Positions 7,469 to 16,518 of a stretch of DNA of 24,081 bases are shown here, in pieces; position 1 is the first letter of the stretch, and each line of letters opens with the position of its first letter. The stretch is taken from positions 1-24,081 of IMG/VR virus record IMGVR_UViG_3300047095_000568. One strand, given 5' to 3'. A model generated the notes under the pieces. That model saw only the letters and a list, made by a program, of their open reading frames with translations, did not search any database and was not told the origin of the DNA. Both the position numbers and the translations under genes were made by a program. The DNA comes from a virus.

Positions 7469-7837
7469 ATGGCAGTACAATATATTGATTTTAATGGTGA
7501 GCAAACGCCCATACTTTTTGGTAACGCCGCATTTTACCACTACGAAAAAAGGCATAAAGAAAGCGGTTTTGCTGCTTTTATGCAGTCCGTACCGCAGGAC
7601 GAAACGGGCAATGTGGATATTAACAAAGTAAAGATTTCATTCTTTATTGATATTACAATGTGCGCACTAATCGCAGGCGGCAACAAAGAAAGAAAGCCGT
7701 TTTTGGGCATAGTTGACGACGTGGCAGCATGGATGGACAACGAAAATATGATGACCATCATGGAAATGATTACAGATAGTTTACCCATTGCAAAAGATCA
7801 AAAAGACGAAGCAACGGAGCAAGAAGCGGGGGAGTAG
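7469..7837 (+). CDS. tail assembly chaperone, first frame (gpG-like), 122 aa
   Basis: Lies between tube and tape measure, where tail assembly chaperones are found. It has no strong similarity that I can name. It is acidic overall, with helices in VDINKVKISFFIDITMCALI and VDDVAAWMDNENMMTIMEMI and a charged end. In lambda-like phages this protein coats the tape measure before tube polymerisation, and a fraction is extended by frameshifting. The 3' end overlaps an open -1 frame (7780-7837) that continues into the next gene, and the stop is preceded by a run of five G. The call rests on position and the overlap. Confidence 0.7.
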   Translation: MAVQYIDFNGEQTPILFGNAAFYHYEKRHKESGFAAFMQSVPQDETGNVDINKVKISFFIDITMCALIAGGNKERKPFLGIVDDVAAWMDNENMMTIMEMITDSLPIAKDQKDEATEQEAGE

Positions 7838-7860
7838 CGGGTGTTGATTATTGGCAAACA
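7780..7860 (+). other. probable -1 frameshift zone joining the two chaperone frames
   Basis: The frame of the following gene is open from 7780, after a TAG at 7777-7779, so it overlaps the last 19 sense codons and the stop codon of the chaperone gene. The stop is preceded by GCG GGG GAG TAG, with five G at 7828-7832. A slip by one base with GGG in the P site gives Gly-Gly-Val-Ala-Gly-Val-Asp-Tyr-Trp and a 229-residue fusion. The site is not a classical X-XXY-YYZ heptamer: GAG does not re-pair well as GGA. Mechanism is therefore inferred; the open overlapping frame is seen directly. Confidence 0.5.
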
Positions 7861-8157
7861 ATGATAGACGCTGCCGGATGGATTGGAATGTCTGAAAGCG
7901 AATTTTGGGAAACAACACCCCGATATTTTGCCGCACGGGTCAGGGGCAAGCAGCGAGACGACCGCGAAAAGTGGGTAATAGCGCGACAAACAGCCTATTG
8001 GACAATTTTACCGCACATGGGTAAAAAGCAAATAAAACCCACGGCGTTAGGCGTTTTTGAGTGGGAGCAGCAGCCATTGACAGTAAAAGAAATAACGCCA
8101 GAACAAAAGGCGGACATGGCCAAATTTAAAGAAATGGCATTAAAACTACTAAACTAA
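7861..8157 (+). CDS. tail assembly chaperone, second frame (gpGT/T-like), 98 aa from first ATG
   Basis: The first ATG is at 7861. Just upstream in the same frame lie Val-Asp-Tyr-Trp-Gln-Thr, and the sequence then runs MIDAAGWIGMSESEFWETTP. Tail chaperone families of the gene-transfer-agent/phage TAC type show the layout 'W, about 18 residues, F-W-x-x-T-P'. That puts the upstream Trp inside the domain and suggests the natural product starts before this ATG, by frameshift from 7469-7837. The remainder is basic, then helical (ITPEQKADMAKFKEMALKLLN). The stop is four bases before the tape-measure ATG. Confidence 0.7.
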   Translation: MIDAAGWIGMSESEFWETTPRYFAARVRGKQRDDREKWVIARQTAYWTILPHMGKKQIKPTALGVFEWEQQPLTVKEITPEQKADMAKFKEMALKLLN

Positions 8158-8161
8158 CAAC

Positions 8162-10981
8162 ATGGCAAATATTGCAGAATTAAATATAAGGCTGGGAGTT
8201 AGATTTAGAGATTTTGACAGGTCGATGAGGCAGGTGGAAAACCGCCTCAAGCAGACCGCACAATCAATGGACGGTATTGCTAATTCAATGGCGCAATCCT
8301 TTACCGCTCCATTTTTGGCCATTGGTGCGTTAGCAATTAAGGCGGCGGGTGATTTTGAGGCGTTAAAGTTGGCTATGCAAACCACGATGAAGGATGCAGG
8401 GTATTCAACAATTGAAACCACAAAGGAACTAGAGGCACTTAGAAAGGTTGCACTTGCGCCCGGCATTGATTTACAACAGGCCGTAAAAGGCTCAATTGCC
8501 TTGCAGTCGGTTGGTTTTAGTGCTGAAAGAGCGCGTAAAACATTAGAACAACTAGCAAATGGCGTAGCGGCGGCTGGTGGTAGTGCGGAAAACCTAGAGG
8601 GTGTTGTTAAGCAATTTGCGCAAATTTCGGCCAAAGGCACAGTATTACAGGAAGATTTAGGGATAATAAAAGAAAACATGCCCAGCGTTGTAAAGGCCAT
8701 GCGCGAGGCGTTCGGCACAACAACAGCGGAAGGAATACGAAACGCGGGTGTTTCGGCAGATCAATTTATAGATGGTATTACCAAACAACTTGCAAAAAAC
8801 GAACGTGTTCAAGGCGGTATAAAAAACGCAATTGACAACACACGCAGCGCAATTACTCAATTTTTCGCGGCAATTGGTGACGGTATAAATGAGGCGTACA
8901 ACCTAAACGCGGTTGCGGGCGCAATGAGTGACAAGATTAACGACCTTGTTACGGTGTTTAAAATGTTAGACCCTGAAACAAAAAAGAGTATTTTTAATTT
9001 TGCGCTTTACGCGGCGGCGTTCCCTATACTTATTAAAAGTATGGCGTTACTTTTTGGCGCAGGCCAACAAGTAATTGCCATGACGCGGCTTTTGTCAAGT
9101 GGGGCGGCAAGCGCGGGCGGTGCGTTATTGGGGTTTGCAGATAAATTTGGAAAACTAAACACGGCTATGAAAGTGGGCGCGGCTGGTGTTGCGCTGGTAG
9201 GTATTCTTGCACTTTACGCGGGTTATCAAAAATTATCAGATGGCGTAAATAAAGCCTTTGAGGCTCAAACTAAATTTGCAAAAGCAAAAGACGAAGTAAA
9301 CAAAGAGGCGGGCAAAGAAATTGCAATTGCAAATAAAAACATTGAGGCGTTAAAATCCGAAACAACATCAAGGGAGGAAAAAATAAAGGCGTTTAACGCG
9401 CTAAAAGAATCATACCCCGATTTATTAAAGCAGTACGACAACGAGAAAATATCAGTATCGCAGTTGACAATGTTACAAGATAGGCTCACAAAGTCTATTA
9501 TTAACAGGGTTGCAGAAACTAGAAAATCTGCCTTATTAGATGAACAGGCGGGCAAGATAGTAGAGGCGCGTTTAAAGAAAACACAATTAGAGGCGCAAGG
9601 ACTAAACGCCATTTATGGGGAAACGCAAGCGGGCTTTTTGAGGGGCGCAGAGGGTATGGGATTGGGTGGTTGGATGGGTACGGAGGCTAGTATTGTAGGC
9701 GAAGAAATGGCCAAACTTGACAAGGTGATAATGCAAGCAGAAAAGACTTCAAAATCACTTGAAGAGCAGTTTGCTAAAACTTTTGGGACAGGAACGAGTG
9801 CGGCGGAAGAGACGGCGGCAAACTTATACGCATTAAGAGATGCGGAGGTAGATTATAGTGAACTTAATAGCAAGTTTGCGGAAAACTGGAAAAAGAGGGA
9901 GGCGGGCAAAAGCCAAGCAACTACCAAATCAGGAAAATCAATATCCGCAATTTTTAAAGAGGTTTCAAAAGACCTTGACGACATAAATAAAAAAGCGGCG
10001 GCATTAGGGGCAACAGGCGGCGAAGATCATTTTGATGATTTTGCAAAGGGTATCGAAAGCGGTATTAGTAAATTAGTAGAAGCGGGCGCAAAAGTTGACG
10101 GCAAAGAAATAACAGCATTAAAGCAATTGGCGCGTGAAGGATTAGGGGCGCAATTAGTTGCACCCGACTTGCTGCCAACAGCGGCAACGGCGCAATCAGT
10201 CGGCACAAGATCGGCGGAAATTCCCGACGTTCGTATTGCCTACGATAAAGACGCACTCAATGAGTTTTTGAGCGACAGCCAAAAGATTGGTCAGGTTTTA
10301 GAGCAAATGAAGTCGGGCTTTATTTCAGCAAGTGAGGGGTTTGATGCAATTAACGCCATACTGGCAACGACAAATGAAAACTTTACAGGCACGGGGTTAA
10401 AAATGCAGGAAATGTCGTTTGCGTTTCAAGCGTTAGGAGAACAATTTCAAATGCTTGGGCAATCGTTTCAAGCGGGCGGCGATGCTCAAAAGGCGATATT
10501 TGATGCAGTGGGGGCAAGTATTGCAGACCTTACAAACGAAGGGAGCGTAAACATGAAAGACTTTGCCAAAGCCGCTCTTTTGAGTTCTATAAAAGTGGCA
10601 AAGGCATACGCGGTACAGGGTATTTTTGCGGCGGTTTCTAAGGCATTGCAAAGCGTACCTTTCCCGATAAATTTAGTAGCGGCGGCGGGCGCAGCGGGTG
10701 TTGCAAGCGCGTTGTTAAATGGCTTAGCAAATAAGATTTCAGCACCAAAACTTGCAAAGGGTGGTTTGGCATACGGCGAAACTTTGGCAATGGTTGGTGA
10801 TAATCCAAACGCTAGTGTTGACCCCGAAGTAATCGCACCACTATCAAAACTTAAAGACATAATTGGCGGCGGCGCAAGCGAAATAATGGTTGGCGGTACA
10901 TTTAGGATTAGGGGCGAAGATTTGATATACACAATTGAAAAAGCAAATACAGCACAAGCAAGGCGTTACGGCAAAAAATAA
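8162..10981 (+). CDS. tape measure protein, 939 aa
   Basis: The longest gene; its product sets tail length and passes through the tube during DNA ejection. Residues 1-240 form the conserved tape-measure domain (FDRSMRQVENRLKQTAQSM; AGDFEALKLAMQT; GIDLQQAVKGSIALQSVGFS; GTVLQEDLGIIKENMPSV). Hydrophobic segments lie at about 279-300 and 338-354. Long charged helices (about 360-560) follow, then an Ala-rich helical C-terminus. The end, GGLAYGETLAMVGDNPNASV with EVIAPLSKL, is a motif often closing these proteins. At roughly 0.15 nm per residue the tail would be about 140 nm long. It overlaps the next start by one base (TAATG). Confidence 0.93.
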   Translation: MANIAELNIRLGVRFRDFDRSMRQVENRLKQTAQSMDGIANSMAQSFTAPFLAIGALAIKAAGDFEALKLAMQTTMKDAGYSTIETTKELEALRKVALAPGIDLQQAVKGSIALQSVGFSAERARKTLEQLANGVAAAGGSAENLEGVVKQFAQISAKGTVLQEDLGIIKENMPSVVKAMREAFGTTTAEGIRNAGVSADQFIDGITKQLAKNERVQGGIKNAIDNTRSAITQFFAAIGDGINEAYNLNAVAGAMSDKINDLVTVFKMLDPETKKSIFNFALYAAAFPILIKSMALLFGAGQQVIAMTRLLSSGAASAGGALLGFADKFGKLNTAMKVGAAGVALVGILALYAGYQKLSDGVNKAFEAQTKFAKAKDEVNKEAGKEIAIANKNIEALKSETTSREEKIKAFNALKESYPDLLKQYDNEKISVSQLTMLQDRLTKSIINRVAETRKSALLDEQAGKIVEARLKKTQLEAQGLNAIYGETQAGFLRGAEGMGLGGWMGTEASIVGEEMAKLDKVIMQAEKTSKSLEEQFAKTFGTGTSAAEETAANLYALRDAEVDYSELNSKFAENWKKREAGKSQATTKSGKSISAIFKEVSKDLDDINKKAAALGATGGEDHFDDFAKGIESGISKLVEAGAKVDGKEITALKQLAREGLGAQLVAPDLLPTAATAQSVGTRSAEIPDVRIAYDKDALNEFLSDSQKIGQVLEQMKSGFISASEGFDAINAILATTNENFTGTGLKMQEMSFAFQALGEQFQMLGQSFQAGGDAQKAIFDAVGASIADLTNEGSVNMKDFAKAALLSSIKVAKAYAVQGIFAAVSKALQSVPFPINLVAAAGAAGVASALLNGLANKISAPKLAKGGLAYGETLAMVGDNPNASVDPEVIAPLSKLKDIIGGGASEIMVGGTFRIRGEDLIYTIEKANTAQARRYGKK

Positions 10982-13560
10982 TGGCTAAACGATTCTCAAG
11001 TACGTTCTATTCAGCAAAAAGCGTTTTATACGTTGTTGAAATTTGGGACTCTGCTTACAGCGGAACGGTAACGCCATTTACTATTTCAGGAAATAACTTT
11101 CAGTTACAGCAATCTGGGTCAGGCGACAAAATATTAAACCATATGTCTCCCACAAGTTGCCAATTTGATTTCTTTATACAAAACACGACGCACGAAGGCT
11201 TGATTACTGATTTGATAGACGCAACAGAAGGGCGTTTTACGGTTGCAATATTCCAGTCAACAACCACAAATTTGTATTGGGCAGGGCAAATTGTAGCAGA
11301 CATTGGGAGTATAGAGGAGGCGTATTATCCGTATGCGTTCACTATTAGAGCGACGGACGGACTCGGTTTGTTGAAAACGGTAGATTACAAAGACACGGGC
11401 GGCGCGTACACAGGCAAAGACAGGAGTATTGATATTATAAAAAGGTGCATAAAAAAACTACCTTATGTAGCGGTTCACTATACAAGTTCAAGCCCGTTTA
11501 TATCTACCATATTGGATATTTGGGCGGCAGGTATGACAAACATAGGAACCGGAACGTGTGCATTATACCAGTCTTACATTGATAATTCAGTTTGGCAGAC
11601 ATATGAAAAAGGCGTAGAAAAGTACACTAATTGCTACGATGTTATTGAGCATATACTAAAGCCGTTTATTGCACGTATAACCCAAAGAAACGGCCAGTTT
11701 TTAATTGAAAATATATTTTATCGTACTGAATCAATAGTAATACAACGCAAGTATTCACGAGATGGCGGGCTTTTAGATACGGGTAACTTTTTTGGCACAA
11801 ACACCATAAACCAAACAGCAAACGGCGCGTTGTTGGCAGGGGCGCAATATGAATTTTTTCCAGGACTATTAGAGGCGCACCACACCTACAAGTCAAACAC
11901 GCGGCGCAACTTTTTAGAAAGCGCGGCGGCGTTAAATGACACAAGCACCCTGTTAGACATAAAAAAGCCAATCAATGCAAACGGAGGCAGTTCTACTTTA
12001 AGGCTAACGGGTAATGTTGTACTTTCTTTGCAGTCTTTAGACCCTGATATAACTTTCGGTTCGCCATTCGAGCCGTTTTGTATAATCTTTAGAATAAATC
12101 TGTTTTTGGACACGGTTGGATTGTCGCGACCTTATACCGTGTTGCCAACCTTTCAAGTAAATTACGGAGCGACCGAGTGGGCGGCTTCGCCCGGGTTTTA
12201 TATTGCGCTCCGTATTGATAACGCGGCGTTTTTAGTAAACACAACAAGCGACGTTTTTACCTTTACGCAAGGCGTTGACGTGATGACCCCGGTAATGCCC
12301 GAATCATGCGAAGATTTTAGTATTTCTTTCGATGTTGAATCAATACAAAAGTACAGCGGCGGAACTTACAACTTAGCAGATTTTGAAATAGGTTTTCAGT
12401 TAAATAACCAGTGGCTAGAGGTTTACAGTTATGGCAATCCTGCAATAACAGAAGATGAGGTTGAGTATGAGACAATAAATACTACCAATACCACCAATAC
12501 GGCAAAATTAGAGCAAGATAGCATAATTGGTACGTCGTCAGACCCTAACAGTTTGGGGGCATTATGGATAAAGCCATCATCTACATTTACACTTGCAAAC
12601 GTTTGGCAAACAGGCATAGCAACGCCAAACACGCTACTTGAGCAACTTGTTACAAAAATAGCAATGTCGGGACAATACGCACCGACTAAAAGGTTAAACG
12701 GGGTTTTATATGGAACAATAGACAAGTTAAATAGGGTTTTATGGGAGGGCGAGTATTACCTGTTTTTGGGCGGCACGTGGAATGCAGACATGGACGAACT
12801 AACAGGCGATTGGGTTTTATTGCGCTATGATGTGAACTTTACGCCTTCGCCACCGATCAAAAAGATAAAGAAGGGCCCAGATCCGCCAACACACCCGCCA
12901 TCAAACGGATTAGGGGGCGCAAGTTATGAAATGGTAGCAAAACCTCCCGCAACTTTGCTCTATCCGGTTGCGGCAACTACGAGCGCGGTCGCTCTTTTGT
13001 CGGGCGCAATTACAACGCTACCAATCAGCGGAACGGCAACGGACGGAGATTTTTACATAGGTGACACGGTTACAATTGTAAACCCATTAACGGGCGAATT
13101 TACAAACTTAACAGTAACAGCCAACAGCGTCGCGGGTGACACATCGGTAGCGGTTAGCGGTACTTTGAGTGGTCAATATCCAGCAAATGCCCCGATCATT
13201 AAAAAGCCAAAAATAGGCGGGTCGGATTTGCCGCCGTTAGGTAGCGCGTTACAGGTTTTGCAGGTAAATGCGGCGGGAACAGGCTTGCAGTATTACAGCC
13301 AAAGCCAACAGGTCACAACGGGCGTAAATTACACCTTTGCCTTACCTGCCAAAAGGTGGGCGGTTGCGGTATCAATCGAAAGCGCGGCGCAAACTATCAC
13401 AATAGGCAAAACGAGCGGCGCGGGCGATTATAGCACATTGGACGTAGTAAGCGGCGAACCTAACACGGTCACGCTTTTTGTTTATGGCGGCGCAAGCGGA
13501 ACGAATATATTTTTTGCTGGAATTTCAGTAAGCACAATTATCACGATTTTAACAGTATGA
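10981..13560 (+). CDS. large tail-tip / baseplate hub-like protein, 859 aa
   Basis: The position after the tape measure, where distal tail and tail-tip proteins lie, is the main evidence. The N-terminal 135 residues are beta-rich, with MSPTSCQFDFFIQN, LYWAGQIVADIG and the IRATDGLGLLKTVDY segment. That layout recalls the tail-hub proteins of Bacteroidota phages as I remember them. The middle (about 200-600) is long, beta-rich and unfamiliar. After a proline-rich linker (about 630-650) comes an adhesin-like region with GDTVTIVNPLTGEF and then LGSALQVLQVNAAGTGL, a fibre-type motif. So it seems to join a hub to a fibre-like end. There is no signal peptide. It shares ATGA with the next gene. Confidence 0.75.
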   Translation: MAKRFSSTFYSAKSVLYVVEIWDSAYSGTVTPFTISGNNFQLQQSGSGDKILNHMSPTSCQFDFFIQNTTHEGLITDLIDATEGRFTVAIFQSTTTNLYWAGQIVADIGSIEEAYYPYAFTIRATDGLGLLKTVDYKDTGGAYTGKDRSIDIIKRCIKKLPYVAVHYTSSSPFISTILDIWAAGMTNIGTGTCALYQSYIDNSVWQTYEKGVEKYTNCYDVIEHILKPFIARITQRNGQFLIENIFYRTESIVIQRKYSRDGGLLDTGNFFGTNTINQTANGALLAGAQYEFFPGLLEAHHTYKSNTRRNFLESAAALNDTSTLLDIKKPINANGGSSTLRLTGNVVLSLQSLDPDITFGSPFEPFCIIFRINLFLDTVGLSRPYTVLPTFQVNYGATEWAASPGFYIALRIDNAAFLVNTTSDVFTFTQGVDVMTPVMPESCEDFSISFDVESIQKYSGGTYNLADFEIGFQLNNQWLEVYSYGNPAITEDEVEYETINTTNTTNTAKLEQDSIIGTSSDPNSLGALWIKPSSTFTLANVWQTGIATPNTLLEQLVTKIAMSGQYAPTKRLNGVLYGTIDKLNRVLWEGEYYLFLGGTWNADMDELTGDWVLLRYDVNFTPSPPIKKIKKGPDPPTHPPSNGLGGASYEMVAKPPATLLYPVAATTSAVALLSGAITTLPISGTATDGDFYIGDTVTIVNPLTGEFTNLTVTANSVAGDTSVAVSGTLSGQYPANAPIIKKPKIGGSDLPPLGSALQVLQVNAAGTGLQYYSQSQQVTTGVNYTFALPAKRWAVAVSIESAAQTITIGKTSGAGDYSTLDVVSGEPNTVTLFVYGGASGTNIFFAGISVSTIITILTV

Positions 13561-15872
13561 GAAAGATATTTATATTATTTTTGTTTTTGCCATTTTTGGG
13601 CATGGCGCAACCAGCGGAAGTAGCGGCAATAAGGATACGCGCAACCGAAAAACTGCAACTAAGCGACAAAACATTAACGGCAATAGTTGAGGCTATTACC
13701 GTTTTAAGTACACACGCCCAAAGCCCAACAGCAAAAGCGGTTTACGATTTGACAGCGGCAATGATAACGAGCGTATCCACAAACGCCACGTTATCTGGTA
13801 ACGGAACAAGCGGCGACCCTTTGAAAATTGCACAACAAAGCGCAACAAGTGGACAGGTTTTAAAGTGGAACGGTACGACTTGGCTGCCGGCAACAGACAA
13901 CAATACAGGCACGGTAACAAGCGTGTCAGTGACCCCCGCGCAAGGTGTTACCGCAAGCGTGACAAACGCCACAACAACGCCCAACATCAGCATAGGATTA
14001 GGCGCAATTACACCCACATCAGTAGCGGCATCCGGCAACGTTACAGGGGCAAATTTAAGCGGAACAAACACAGGCAATCAAATCCTCTCATACGCCGCGC
14101 CAAACATTTCTTTATCGGGCGGTGGCGGTTCGGTTGCTATACCGCAAGGGGACATAACAGGGACGGGCGCAAATACAAGATTAGCGTATTTCACAGGGGC
14201 AAAAACAATAACAGGCAGTGGAAACGCATTGTACGACGGCAACGGGTTAAATATTTTTGGACACAGGTTTATAAATTCTGGACTTATAATGCCCTATGCA
14301 GATACAAACGATTTATCAATAGTTGCAAGAAATAATTTTCACATGTACACGCTTGTTGCGCCGGGTCAGCCTGTTTTTACGGTAACAGCGGCTGGCAAAT
14401 TTGGCGTAAACAAATACAATCCAGTAGATTATTTTCATATTTTATCAAACGACATAAACACTTATATAACTGGCGAGACTACACAATTTGGGTCAAACGC
14501 TTCGCCCGCAACAGTCGGCTTTAAATTTATTGGAGGTGGCGCGTATCAATTGGGAGAAATAACAATGCAAGCGCGACTTGCAAATGTTTTAGAGGGTTTA
14601 ATGCAGTTTAAGTCACGAACGGCGGCTGGTTCTTTAGTTACAGCAATGGCAATAACTGGCGACAATGTAGGCATAGGCACTGTTAGTCCGGCTGCAAAAT
14701 TACATGTTGTTGGCGCGGCTCGAATAACAGGCAGTAGCGGTACTGGAACATCTATAATGCTACGAAATGCAAGCGGCGATATTTCAAACGCAACACTAGG
14801 CGCGGGTTTATCTTTGTCGGGCGGCACACTAAGCAGCACGGCAACAGGCACAGTAACAGGCACAGGCATAGCAAACAAAGTTGCATATTGGAGCGGAACA
14901 AACGCAATTACAGCGACTAACAATTTTGCATTTGACGGATCTAATTTATCAGTTGGCACGGCAACGCCGGGCGCGGGGCGGTTTAATGTAACAGGCAATA
15001 GCACAAGTGTAGGGCTGCAGGTTGACGCAGGCGCACTACCCGATTTTGGCTCAACGATGCAAATGAGAGCATCTAACGCCGCGCAAACAATATACGGAAT
15101 TGACGCGGAAGGCAACACAGGTGGAACAACAAACTACCTAAACAAGTTTTTCAATACTGGAACAGGCAGCAGCATCTTACAATTGGGTGCAACATCGGAC
15201 GGCACGGGCGACCCGGTTGTGCAGTACAATATCACAGGCGGCGGCAATGTTTGGGTAGGCGGCATAGACAATTCAGACGCGGACAAATTTAAGATACAGC
15301 CTACCACATCAATAGGCAGCACAACGACAGGCGTAACGGTAACAACCGCCGGACTAGTTGGGATAAACCAAGATGCTCCGTTAGTTTCTTTGCAAGTAGC
15401 AGGAACGGATGGAATCGCAGTACCCACAGGCACGTCAGCGCAAAGGCCAGTTTCTGCACTTCAAATAATTAGATACAATTCGCAGTTGCAAGGATTAGAG
15501 GTTAAAAATAGCGGCAATTGGCATCTTTTAAATAGTCAAAATTTAGTAAATAGTACAGGCTCTTTAACACCGGGATTAGCACTGGGAACAACGCCAACCG
15601 TGACAATAAACGGAGGCCACGAGTCAGCATACACAATAAGTTTAACGGTCGGAACTGCACCCGTGGCAAATGAAATAATTTATACGCGCACGTTTCCTTC
15701 AACATGGAGCAGCGCACCACGCCCCGTATTTTCAGCAGCAAACGCACTCGCAGCGTCCGAAATAACAAAATTCTATGTTGACAGTAGTACGTCAGGCTCT
15801 TATGTAATTAGGGCAAACGGCACACTAACGGCGGGTGGATTATACAGATTAAACGTTTTAGTACATAATTAA
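13557..15872 (+). CDS. long tail fibre with signal peptide, 771 aa
   Basis: Starts in an ATGA overlap. Residues 1-18 are a clean Sec signal peptide ending Leu-Gly-Met-Ala|Gln. The rest is fibre-like, with low-complexity Ser/Thr/Gly/Asn-rich beta sequence: the NATLSGNGTSGDPLKIAQQ and ATSGQVLKWNGTTWLPATD block, GTVTSVSVTPAQGVTASV, two related 'ANxLAYxxGxxxITxxxN' units, and VGIGTVSPAAKLHVVGAARI. Near residue 615 is GTSAQRPVSALQIIRYNSQ followed by LEVKNSGNWHLLN, a motif common before fibre tips. The last 100 residues are probably a beta-sandwich tip. No S74 chaperone is present at the end. Likely host recognition; the reason for export is unclear. Confidence 0.82.
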   Translation: MRKIFILFLFLPFLGMAQPAEVAAIRIRATEKLQLSDKTLTAIVEAITVLSTHAQSPTAKAVYDLTAAMITSVSTNATLSGNGTSGDPLKIAQQSATSGQVLKWNGTTWLPATDNNTGTVTSVSVTPAQGVTASVTNATTTPNISIGLGAITPTSVAASGNVTGANLSGTNTGNQILSYAAPNISLSGGGGSVAIPQGDITGTGANTRLAYFTGAKTITGSGNALYDGNGLNIFGHRFINSGLIMPYADTNDLSIVARNNFHMYTLVAPGQPVFTVTAAGKFGVNKYNPVDYFHILSNDINTYITGETTQFGSNASPATVGFKFIGGGAYQLGEITMQARLANVLEGLMQFKSRTAAGSLVTAMAITGDNVGIGTVSPAAKLHVVGAARITGSSGTGTSIMLRNASGDISNATLGAGLSLSGGTLSSTATGTVTGTGIANKVAYWSGTNAITATNNFAFDGSNLSVGTATPGAGRFNVTGNSTSVGLQVDAGALPDFGSTMQMRASNAAQTIYGIDAEGNTGGTTNYLNKFFNTGTGSSILQLGATSDGTGDPVVQYNITGGGNVWVGGIDNSDADKFKIQPTTSIGSTTTGVTVTTAGLVGINQDAPLVSLQVAGTDGIAVPTGTSAQRPVSALQIIRYNSQLQGLEVKNSGNWHLLNSQNLVNSTGSLTPGLALGTTPTVTINGGHESAYTISLTVGTAPVANEIIYTRTFPSTWSSAPRPVFSAANALAASEITKFYVDSSTSGSYVIRANGTLTAGGLYRLNVLVHN

Positions 15873-15877
15873 TCGAA

Positions 15878-16213
15878 ATGATAAATAATACAGCAGGCAA
15901 GGCCGACATAGGCTACACGCAAGGGGACGACATAGCGCACACATTCACCTTTTTAGATGAAGCAGGCGCGGCTATTTCGGTAAGCGGTTGGGCGTGGACT
16001 ATGGTAATAACAAAATGCAACGGTGACGCGGTCGCAACCTATACAAACGCAAGCGGTATAACTTTCGATAGTGCTAACGTTTTGCGCGTTACGCTTGCAA
16101 ATTCAATCGCAATATCTGATAATTTGATAGATGCAAATTATACACTCGCAGCGGTTGCAAGCGGCAAAAAACGAACATATCTATTTGGTCAGTTCAAAAA
16201 GCAAAAAATATAA
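15878..16213 (+). CDS. baseplate upper protein (BppU)-like small protein, 111 aa
   Basis: A small all-beta protein. The pattern is: GDDIAHTFTFLDEAGAAISV, then GWAWTMVITK, a Thr/Asn-rich loop, VLRVTLANSI, and YTLAAVASGKKRTYLFGQF. This order (a 'q-G-D' opening, a 'D-x-x-G-x-x-x-x-x-x-G-W' turn and a 'Y-x-L-x-x-x-x-x-G-x-x-x-T-x-L-x-G-x-F' end) is that of the BppU/DUF2479-type immunoglobulin-like domain, which anchors receptor-binding proteins to the baseplate. Its place between two fibre genes fits. No signal peptide, unlike the fibres. One-base overlap with the next gene. Confidence 0.65.
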   Translation: MINNTAGKADIGYTQGDDIAHTFTFLDEAGAAISVSGWAWTMVITKCNGDAVATYTNASGITFDSANVLRVTLANSIAISDNLIDANYTLAAVASGKKRTYLFGQFKKQKI

Positions 16214-16506
16214 TGAGTTGCACGACGACGGTAATAGTAACAGATTGTGGCGTAACGGTACATCCGCAAAATACGGAGGCAATCGTAAAGGTACAAAATT
16301 GCACTACACAGGTAATTATACCCTTTTGCGCTCCGTCCGTACCAGCCGCAAACCCGCCGGGGTGGTACACCCTTTTGAGTTACTATGATACCGACGAGGA
16401 AGCAATTGGAGCAGGACTAGCAGTAGGGCAAATTTATAAAGTAAAGACAACGGGCGGCGCGCTAGGATTAAAGCGCGGCATGATTGTCGAAATAGAAGCA
16501 ATTTAA
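16213..16506 (+). CDS. short Cys-rich fibre-associated protein, 97 aa
   Basis: Starts in a TAATG overlap. The N-terminal 40 residues hold four cysteines (MSCTTTVIVTDCGV, NCTTQVIIPFCAP) that could form disulphides. After a Pro-rich hinge (PAANPPGW) comes DTDEEAIGAGLAVGQIYKVK. This matches the 'D-A-x-A-x-A-A-G-V-x-x-G-x-x-Y' unit seen at the ends of many phage structural proteins, ending in GMIVEIEAI. Likely a small fibre or baseplate accessory. No signal peptide. Confidence 0.6.
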   Translation: MSCTTTVIVTDCGVTVHPQNTEAIVKVQNCTTQVIIPFCAPSVPAANPPGWYTLLSYYDTDEEAIGAGLAVGQIYKVKTTGGALGLKRGMIVEIEAI

Positions 16507-16518
16507 AAAATAAAAAAT

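Noticed and set aside
8149-8718. 189-codon open frame on the - strand across the tape measure gene
   Set aside because: It is antisense to the conserved tape-measure domain, has Ser/Ala/Cys-biased shadow composition and no neighbours on that strand.
14546-15118. 190-codon open frame on the - strand inside the first fibre gene
   Set aside because: Shadow of a low-complexity Thr/Gly/Ala coding sequence; Pro/Val/Ala bias reflects the reverse complement, with no domain.
15500-15872. Self-cleaving S74-type chaperone at the fibre C-terminus
   Set aside because: The fibre repeats that often precede it are present, but the end is a beta-rich tip with no S74 catalytic Ser-Lys region.
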